NCBI RefSeq assembly: GCF_963082655.1
Contig: NC_081552.1
Location: 51,736,946-51,800,945, forward strand
Source of the DNA: Stomoxys calcitrans
Lineage: Eukaryota; Arthropoda; Insecta; Diptera; Muscidae
Length of the DNA stretch: 64,000 nt
Direction of reading: 5' to 3'
Position numbers and translations under genes: made by a program. The notes under the pieces are model-generated. The model ran no database searches. It was not told the origin of the DNA and was given only the letters and a program-made list of their open reading frames with translations. This document shows positions 56,947 through 64,000 of the stretch, piece after piece (within the stretch, counting starts at the first letter, position 1; each line of letters opens with the position of its first letter).

Positions 56947-57423
56947 TCTGCTCATATATCTAGCGACCCACCTCACCACAAAACAGATAATCAATTATAA
57001 TGACCTAACCGGACACTGCAGCCATACCCCCCAAAGTTATGACATTCAGTGTGATAGTAACAGTTGCAAACCTTAATGTCAAGGTGGTTGCCATTTTTAG
57101 CTCATCGACAAGGAGCCTTCTTTTCCTAGACAAGTCCAAACAATGTGCTGCTGGGCAACACTTTTCAAAAGTTTTACATGGTTTAATTACTAAGACCTGT
57201 TGCCACCGCACCAAATATATAGACCGGCAAATTAGTTCTTTACCACTGAGAATCGTTTTATATGGCAATTTGATTTGATTTAAAAAAGACTACATTATGA
57301 CTATTCAAAAGTAAGCCATATAGTCAGTTATAGACACATGATGATCAATCAAATAGGCGCTAAACCGCTCCAAGCAAGTAGCAGCATAGACAAAGAAAAT
57401 CTATAGACTCATAATAATATGTT
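56947..57423 (+). repeat. Dispersed segment 2, middle part
   Basis: Continues 'ctcatatatctagcg' to 'catcgacaaggagccttctt', which is the uninterrupted version of the family A insertion site at 41510/43156. It goes on through 'gttttacatggtttaattac' to about 57420, where a family B element enters. Confidence 0.65.
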
Positions 57424-58195
57424 CAAACAAGTAAGAAGGCGTTAAGTTCGGCTGGGCCGAACTTTGGATACCCACCACCTCGGGTATATATGTGAACCAC
57501 ATTTCGTCAAAATCCAGTGAAAAATGCATACCTTATGCCCCATAGCAGCTCTATAGATATCATCCGATTTAGACCAAATGCTTATAAGTACATGTCATTG
57601 TTCAACCGAGAGATCGGTCTATATGGCAGCTATATCCAAATCTGAACCGATCTGAGCCAATTTGAAGACAAATATCGAAGAGCCCAACACAAGCCATTGT
57701 CCCAAATTTCGGCGACATCGGACAATAAATGCGCTTTTTATGGGCCCAAAACCTTAAATCGAGAGATCGGTCTATATGGCAGCTATATCCAAATCTGAAC
57801 CGATCAGGGCCAAATAGAAGAAAAATGTCGAAGGGCTCAACGCAACTCACTGTCCCAAATTTCAGCAAAATCGGATAATAATTGTGGCTTTTATGGGCCT
57901 AAGACCAAAAATCGGAGGATCGGTCTATATGGCAGCTATATCCAAATTTGGACCGATCTGGACCAAATTGACGAAGGATGTCGAAGGGCTCAACGCAACT
58001 CACTGTCCCAAATTTCAGCAAAATCGGATAATAAATGTGGCTTTTATGGGCCTAAGACTATAAATCAGAGGATCGGTCTATATGGCAGCTATATCCAAAT
58101 TTGAACCGATCTAGGCCAAATTGACGAAGGATGTCGAAGGGCTCAACGCAACTCACTGTCCCAAATTTCAGCAAAATCGGATAATAAATGTTGCA
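57424..58195 (-). mobile_element. Family B element, left end missing
   Basis: The right end is at 57424 ('caagtaagaaggcg', GTTCGGCTGGGCCGAAC, 'tacccaccacctcgggta'). Units starting gatcgg lie at 57612, 57765, 57918 and 58071, exactly 153 bp apart. It breaks off at about 58195, where segment 2 resumes. Confidence 0.8.
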
Positions 58196-58550
58196 CAGTT
58201 TCAGGTAGTTTAAGTGGCTATCTTTGCCATAGATAAAAATTTATTTGGTAGAGTGCGAATATCCAAGTTTGTGTTAAACTGGTAGAGGGGAAGACTCAAC
58301 GAACGGACACAGAATCAGAGCTATTTGAGAGTAGGTTACGTTAGAAAGGTGATATTTTCCTAAGTCTTGAAAGCGAAAGCGCAGTGGAAAGGTTTTGATT
58401 AAAAATTTAGCTCAAAGATAAGAATCCTCCTTTTTATAGTCAAGCCGAAGCGGCGTGCCGATAAGCACACATTTTTTTCCTTTTGTCACTCGATTCCTTC
58501 GCCAAGTCATTGAAAACAGAAGACTTTATAAAGGGAATTAGCTGTTTTCA
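58196..58550 (+). repeat. Dispersed segment 2, right part
   Basis: 'agtttaagtggctatctttg', 'gagtgcgaatatccaagttt' and 'cgccaagtcattgaaaacag' align with 43840-44150 of segment 1. Confidence 0.6.
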
Positions 58551-58580
58551 ATGACCTTAAATCGAGAGATCGGTCTATAT

Positions 58581-61500
58581 ATAATAATTTCTTTATTCAC
58601 CAACATATTTCTTTACATTACAATAGATTGCTGATCTGTAATTACAGTTTGGTAAAAAAAGAAAGTAAGGTATTAATAGACAATGGCTCTGTTATAAGCC
58701 GTCTGTCATATATATAACTTTTCATGCCTTCTATACGGAGTTGTACTCATTTACTAGAAATTTCCTGTAGGATAAACAAGTTTTTAAGTATGAAATTAGC
58801 TGTCGCCAATTGTCAGGTTCACGGCCGTCTAAGATGTTGATCATGGTTTCCTCAGATAGCACAGCAGATTGGAATATTGTAATTCTAAATTCTCTCAAAA
58901 CAGGACACTCTCCAAGAAAGTGCAGTAATGTTTCATCTCGATTAAGGTTGCACATAGAACATTTTCTTTCCTCGTTTTCTGCATTAAATCTGTTGGCATT
59001 CAGGTTGATCAATCCACATCTTGCCTTAAAGACCCAGGAAATTTGATCGCTAGAGTAAGAATCAGTAAAGTACATTTCTCCCATTCTATAATCTAAATGT
59101 TTGTATATTCTAGATTGGCTTTGATATTTTAACTTCAAGTTTTCATAAAAGATATAATGTCGTTCACTATTAACCAAGCATGTGCTGAATAAGTTCCACT
59201 CATATTCATTCGTGGTATTTGGCCATTGTACGTTTAATCGTTGTGCAGTTCTTTTAATATCTGATACCCAAAATCCTTCTTCTTGCAGTAATAAATTAGT
59301 TAGCTTTCTTGGTAAACGAGTTTCTTGATATTTGTGCATTATTTGGTGTATGTATTGTAGATGTAGATTTAGTGTATATAAATGGCAACTTTCAACCGCG
59401 GTCTCGAGCATGAGTGCGTAGTTAGGAGCAAAACAGGGCACCTTCAGTATTTTCTTCAAAAAATAACGTTGTAGTTTATCAACCTCGTCAAAGTGAGCAA
59501 ATCCCCATACTTGAGCAGAATATGTTTGTATTGCCCTGCAAACGGCCTGGTAGATTTTCCATTTCATGGGAATATTGACATCTTTTTTTCCCAGAAAGTT
59601 AGTCCATGTGGTATTTATTGCCATCTTTGACTGGTTTGTGCGATTTTCTACATGCTTTAAAAATGATAGCTTTGGTGTAAATGTGACGCCTAGATATTTA
59701 TACTCGTTTACAATTCTAATCTCATTTCCATTATACATCCATTTCTCTCTTGCGCTAAGCCTTCCTCCCTTTCTGAATATGAGTATTTCAGACTTGCTCA
59801 TATTGACTTGTAAGTTCCACATTCTGCAGTAGTTTTCGAGGTTTAAGATCATGGTTTGCAGTATATGTATATCATCTGCTAGGATAACAATGTCGTCTGC
59901 ATATAGCAAAAGTCTTATGTTCAAATTTTTGATGTTTATTCCACCTTCTAAGTGTTCATGTAGATCATTTATATATAGAGAGAATAGCATTGGCGATAAT
60001 AGGCATCCCTGTTTAACACCCGAATCAGTTCCAAAATATTCCGAAAGTTCCTCTCCTGTCCAAACCGCATATTCTGTGTTGTCATATATATTCTGAATCA
60101 GTTTTACGAACTTGTTTGATACACCAAGTTGAGCCAGTTTGTATAAAAGTGATTTTCTGTGAACATTATCAAAAGCCGCTTTGAAGTCCACAAAAAATGC
60201 GTATACTTTTTTATTTTCCTTGATTTTAAGGCTCACAATAGATGCTAGATTATAGATGTTATCAACAGTGGAATAACCTTTTCTGAATCCGGCCTGATAT
60301 TCACATAACACCTGATGATGATTTACCCATTTACATAGTCTTTCGTTTAGGATACCCATCATTATTTTTGCCAAGCAGTTCATAAACGCAATTCCTCTGT
60401 AATTTGAAGGTTCTGACATATTTCCTTTTTTATGTATCGGGAATATTATAGTCTTATTAAATGCATTATCAATATCTCCAGTATTTAGAATTTTGTTGTA
60501 TCTAACTACTAATTGCTTATGGAAATCTTCTGTTGCATATACAATGTGTTCATATGGGATTCGATCCTCTCCTGGCGCTTTATTCATCTTCAACTTTCTA
60601 AGAACACTTTTTAGCTCTACCAAACTGATTTCACTATCTAAAATCAGATCAGTGTTAAAATTTAGGGCGTAAGATATTTGCAATGCATTCTGTTGAGGGT
60701 TTAAAAGCTCTTGAAAGTGATTTTTGAAACATTCTGATGATATTGTTGGACTTATTTGAAATGTTTGGTTCCTTATCACTTTGACTGCTCTCCACCACTG
60801 CTTAGAGTCGCTTACATTGTTTATTGTATTCAATAAATATCTGTTATGGTTCTGTTTACTGATTAAGCATATATATCTGTATTTTTTGGCAGATTCTAAA
60901 TATTGTGTTTTGGACTCAAGTGAGTTGTCTTTTTTGTAAGTTTTTAACAGAGAGAACATACTATTTCTTGCATTGTGACATTTAAAGTCATACCAAGGTT
61001 GTTTTGGTGTAAATCCTCTTTGGTGTACCTCAAGTTTTACTGACGCTTTTATTGTGTTTCCAAGATCGGCCAATGTAAGGTCATTTGATCTGCTTATAAA
61101 CTTATTTAGATTTTCTTGGAGATCTACATGGTACCTGCTGATTTTATTTTTATTCCATAAAAGTTTAGGAAGTAAATTAAGGCCTTTGTTAGTAGTGTTT
61201 TCTGTAGGTAACTTGAGTTGAATTTTTATTGGCAAGTGGTCTGACCACGTTTTATTTTCTACTACAAATTCCTCTACCAGATTTAGTATTTCTTGTGATA
61301 CTGCGCAAATATCATTTACGGATGCGCCAGTTCCACTTATAAAGGTAAGATTTCCTTCCTCGTCTCCGCGTGTTCTACCATTTAGAATGAGCATATTATT
61401 ATTTGTACATAGTTCTACAAGTAGATTTCCCTTTCTATTAACTTGTTTATCTCGAGATTTTCGTGTGTTCATTCCAGCTGAGAATAATTCCCTGTATACT

Positions 61501-61921
61501 TCGTTTACTTCTTGTGATATTTCTCCTATCCTTGAGTTAAGGTCCCCAATTAAAATTGGATTAAATACATCTTTTTCTTCGAAAAGTTTACGGATTTTAT
61601 TATAGTCATATGACCATTGTGCGGGTCTCCAATATTGAGGTATGATTGTAAATATTGGTCCCTGTTGGGAATAAAACAGATAGCAGTTTATATTTTCATG
61701 TTTTATTACTCGATGGTTTATACCCATTCTTGAAACAGTGTTATTTACTGCAAATATGATACCACCAATTCCACGACCGTGCGTGTGTACTTTTATTGCC
61801 GGAACATTATACAATTCAAATCCAGGGAAATATTTCTTAACGTTTTCAAATTTATTTTCAAGTAGATGTGTTTCTGTTAATACAAGTATATCATTTTTAT
61901 TTAAGAAATTGAAGAATGATG
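58581..61921 (-). mobile_element. 5'-truncated non-LTR retrotransposon with 13-bp target duplication
   Basis: GATCGGTCTATAT at 58568-58580 is repeated at 61922-61934, marking a LINE insertion into a family B repeat. In the minus sense the element enters directly inside its ORF2 at 61920 (endonuclease start missing), runs through one long open frame, and has a ~150-base 3' UTR. An AATAAA lies at 58592-58597, 11 bases from the end. The tail is AT-rich rather than pure poly(A). Confidence 0.88.
58731..61814 (-). CDS. LINE ORF2: AP endonuclease and reverse transcriptase, N-terminally truncated
   Basis: The protein nicks target DNA and copies the LINE RNA at the nick. The frame is open from the junction at 61920. 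The listed 1027 aa begin at an internal TTG, and the true product would start further upstream in the missing 5' part. An endonuclease LTETHL motif lies just before the listed start (about 61880). GDLNSR is at 90-95 and SDHLPI at 191-196. The reverse transcriptase has NKAPGEDRIP at 411-420, FVDFKAAFD at 541-549, GVKQGCLLSP at 599-608 and catalytic YADD at 638-641. A CCHC zinc motif follows (C952-x2-C-x9-H-x4-C970). No stop occurs in over 3.1 kb, so the source element is probably recent. The clade is not assigned. This copy lacks its own ORF start and 5' promoter. Confidence 0.92.
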   Translation of the reverse strand: MYNVPAIKVHTHGRGIGGIIFAVNNTVSRMGINHRVIKHENINCYLFYSQQGPIFTIIPQYWRPAQWSYDYNKIRKLFEEKDVFNPILIGDLNSRIGEISQEVNEVYRELFSAGMNTRKSRDKQVNRKGNLLVELCTNNNMLILNGRTRGDEEGNLTFISGTGASVNDICAVSQEILNLVEEFVVENKTWSDHLPIKIQLKLPTENTTNKGLNLLPKLLWNKNKISRYHVDLQENLNKFISRSNDLTLADLGNTIKASVKLEVHQRGFTPKQPWYDFKCHNARNSMFSLLKTYKKDNSLESKTQYLESAKKYRYICLISKQNHNRYLLNTINNVSDSKQWWRAVKVIRNQTFQISPTISSECFKNHFQELLNPQQNALQISYALNFNTDLILDSEISLVELKSVLRKLKMNKAPGEDRIPYEHIVYATEDFHKQLVVRYNKILNTGDIDNAFNKTIIFPIHKKGNMSEPSNYRGIAFMNCLAKIMMGILNERLCKWVNHHQVLCEYQAGFRKGYSTVDNIYNLASIVSLKIKENKKVYAFFVDFKAAFDNVHRKSLLYKLAQLGVSNKFVKLIQNIYDNTEYAVWTGEELSEYFGTDSGVKQGCLLSPMLFSLYINDLHEHLEGGINIKNLNIRLLLYADDIVILADDIHILQTMILNLENYCRMWNLQVNMSKSEILIFRKGGRLSAREKWMYNGNEIRIVNEYKYLGVTFTPKLSFLKHVENRTNQSKMAINTTWTNFLGKKDVNIPMKWKIYQAVCRAIQTYSAQVWGFAHFDEVDKLQRYFLKKILKVPCFAPNYALMLETAVESCHLYTLNLHLQYIHQIMHKYQETRLPRKLTNLLLQEEGFWVSDIKRTAQRLNVQWPNTTNEYEWNLFSTCLVNSERHYIFYENLKLKYQSQSRIYKHLDYRMGEMYFTDSYSSDQISWVFKARCGLINLNANRFNAENEERKCSMCNLNRDETLLHFLGECPVLREFRITIFQSAVLSEETMINILDGREPDNWRQLISYLKTCLSYRKFLVNEYNSV

Positions 61922-61934
61922 GATCGGTCTATAT

Positions 61935-62733
61935 GACAGCTATATTCAAATCTGAGCCAAATTAAAGAAGGATGTCGAAGGGCCGGCGGCAACATCGGAC
62001 AATAAATTTATGGGTCCATAACCTTAAATCAAGAGATCGGTCTATATGGCAGCTATATCCAAATCTAAACCGATCTGTTCCATATTGTAGAAGTATGTCG
62101 AAAGGCCTAACGCAAATCACTGTCCCAAATTTCGGCGACATCTGCCAATAAATGCGCCTTTTATGGGCCCAAAACCTTAAATCGAGAGGTCGGTCTCCAT
62201 GGCAGCTATATCCAAATCTGGACCGATCTGAGCCAACTTGAAGAATGATATCGAAGTTACTAGCACTACTAATTGTCCCAAATTTCAGCAAAATCGGATA
62301 ATAAATGTGGCTTTTATGAGTCTAAGACCCTAAATTGGCGGATCGGTCTATATGGCAGCTATATCCAAATCTAGACCGATCTGGCCAAATTGAAGAAGGA
62401 TGTCGAAGTTCCTAGCACAACTCACTGTCCCAAATTTCATCAAAATAGGATAATAAATGTGGCTTTTATGGGCCTAAGACCCTAAATCGGCGGATCGGTC
62501 TATATGGGGGCTATATCAAGATATAATCCGATATAGCCCATCTTCGAACTTAACCAGCTTATGGACAAAAAAAGAATCTGTGCAAAGTTTCAGCTCAATA
62601 TCTCTATTTTTAAAGACTGTAGCTTGATTTCAACAGACAGACGGACAGACGGACGGACATGTCTAGATCGTCTTAGATTTTTACGCTGATCAAGAATATA
62701 TATACTTTATAGGGTCGGAAATGAATAGAATGT
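61935..62733 (-). mobile_element. Family B element (host of the LINE), left-end side
   Basis: Continues from 58551-58580. Units are marked by 'gatcggtctatatggcagct' at 62036 and 62341, with weaker ones between and after. The GACA/GACGG run at 62633-62658 and the core 'gatcaagaatatatatactt' plus 'agggtcgg' follow. The terminal hairpin block is missing. Confidence 0.75.
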
Positions 62734-63069
62734 TGGAGGAAAAAGCCGAAGTCATTGCGAAATTCAAACAATTTAGATAAGAATTGCGTATTCTAAGGAC
62801 TTAAGAAGTACATTCGGGAGATCGGTTTATATGGGAGCTATATCAAGTTATGGATCGATTCAAGCCAAAACAACTATCAACTGGACATAAGGCCGACCGG
62901 GGCTATAGGATACTCTAATGAAGGTCTATGGGAGTAAATTATGAAAATAAAATATCTAAATTTAAACCCAAAGAAGAAGTTTTACCAAATTGGAGTCAGA
63001 AGAGTTGGGGCAACAGAATAGTGAGTCCGCCAGAAACCTAAAACAGAAAATATGGGAGAAATTTAATGC
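62734..63069. other. Repeat debris and unassigned sequence
   Basis: 62752-62880 holds a family A-like unit ('gatcggtttatatgggagct'). The rest has no recognised content. Confidence 0.4.
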
Positions 63070-63560
63070 GTTAATTGGTGGTAGAAATCTTTACGCTTCG
63101 CGTGAACTCTCGAGTGTGGAGGACATTGAGTCTTGGTACAGACCATAGAGAAAACGTTGATGCTGACGACATGGTTATTCTTGACGCCGAAAAGTTCGTC
63201 GATGACCTATCTATTGTTTTTGACACTGCTCTCGGAGTTACGGCGCCTAGGCTACCGGGTGTGACTGGGGTGAATACCAGGAAGACTGAGTTGGTATTTT
63301 TCACCAAAAAGGAGGTAGATACCTGGGTTTACATTACCACCACTGCAAGGAACGGCCTTGAAGCTGTCAAGGTCGTCAAGATTTCTTGGGATTATTCTAG
63401 ATAGTAAATTAAACTGGGACTTGTATCTGGAGTCTATGCCGAGGAAAGCATTCGCCGCTTTCAATTCATACCAGGGACTTGTTGGTAGTAAATGGGACCT
63501 GCAACCTAGATTGATGCATTGGCTGTACTCGGCTATGCACAGTGGGAGAAAATCGAAAAA
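63070..63560 (+). pseudogene. LINE reverse-transcriptase fragment, frameshifted
   Basis: One frame (63075-63404) carries ADDMVIL with a KFVDDLS stretch, a decayed form of the RT catalytic block (Tyr replaced by Asp), and RKTELVFFTKK. A second frame (63358-63585) carries FLGIILDSKLNWDLYLE, KAFAAF and WDLQPRLMHWLYSA, the usual sequence after it in jockey-like elements. The shift between frames near 63370-63400 and the lack of upstream or downstream domains make it a dead fragment. Confidence 0.75.
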
Positions 63561-63763
63561 AACTAGTAAAACATATGCCGTGTGAGAATAGGTAGAGATA
63601 TCTCTTTGAAACTTGGAATGGTCGGAGCTTAGGTGTTAACGAGATCGTGTGTAAAATTTCAAGTCCCTGGGTGCGCTTTTTGGCAGGCCCCTAAAATTGG
63701 TCACCTCGGTATTTCGAAAAATTGTTCGGGCTGCCAAATTTTCATTTATGGTCTGATTTGAAT

Positions 63764-64000
63764 TTTTATACCCTCCACCATAGGATGGGGGTATACTAAT
63801 TTCGTCATTCTGTTTGTAACTAATCGAAATATTCGTCTGAGACCCCATAAAGTATATATATTCTTGATCGTCGTGACATTTTATGTCGATCTAGCCATGT
63901 CCGTCCGTCCGTCTGTCTGTCGAAAGCACGCTAACTTCCAAATTAAAAAAAGTAGCCGCTTGAAATTTTGCACAAATACTTCTCATTAGGGTAGGTCGGT
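63764..64000 (+). mobile_element. Family A element, left end (runs off the window)
   Basis: Begins 'tttttataccctccaccata', with GATGGGGGTATA completing the hairpin. Then come 'gtatatatattcttgatcg', a (GTCY)n run at 63900-63922 and 'gccgcttgaaattttgcac'. It is cut at the window end before the 153-bp array. Confidence 0.85.

Overview
This window looks like nuclear DNA of a higher fly, most likely a calyptrate/muscid of the house fly, stable fly or horn fly group. It is AT-rich, it carries a spliced commissureless-type gene, and it is packed with dispersed repeats carrying the (TA)n / (GTCY)n core known from dipteran 'mini-me' elements. There is one recognisable host gene. Almost everything else that can be recognised is transposable element, often nested two or three deep.

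Layout. 1-7440: short Helitron-like, 153-bp-repeat and MITE fragments in AT-rich DNA with no gene. 7440-18107: a three-layer nest. A 153-bp-repeat element is interrupted by a tRNA-derived SINE, and the SINE is interrupted by a complete 9.5-kb Ty3/gypsy LTR retrotransposon on the minus strand (8127-17665). That retrotransposon has 2.1-kb LTRs that I read as differing only at two A-runs, a 4-bp target duplication (AATG), a tRNA-Lys primer site, gag and pol. 18571-19715: a truncated 153-bp-repeat element. 20800-29155: the host gene, with two coding exons (21992-22523 and 28111-28709) separated by a 5.6-kb intron. The product is a 376-aa single-pass membrane protein with PPCY, LPTY and PPSY motifs, best matched to Commissureless. 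The intron contains a nested element pair and two complementary pentanucleotide tracts. 30011-46770: a field of 153-bp-repeat elements and Helitron-like elements inserted in one another. 46775-48082: an intact DD41D mariner with TA duplications. 48111-58550: more of the same, plus an RT-deleted jockey-like LINE remnant and a second copy of a dispersed segment. 58581-61921: a 5'-truncated LINE with a long open frame and a 13-bp target duplication. 62734-64000: repeat and LINE debris, and the left end of another 153-bp-repeat element that runs off the window.

The most interesting system is the 153-bp-repeat superfamily. At least four families (called A-D here) have diverged in sequence but share one plan. 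The left end is a hairpin-forming TATACCC...GGGTATA block, followed by a mini-me-type core with a GTCY microsatellite. An array of units with a period of about 153 bp follows. At the right an inverted copy of the left motif leads to a GC-rich hairpin and a T-rich end. This resembles the Helentron-associated (HINE / DINE-TR) architecture described in Drosophila. No Rep/helicase or transposase frame for these elements is present in the window. Two paralogous host segments each carry a family A copy at a different site and therefore supply each other's empty site.

No rRNA, functional tRNA gene or CRISPR was seen. Family names A-D are working labels for this annotation only. Everything was read by eye, so repeat boundaries are good to a few bases at best and worse for degenerate copies.
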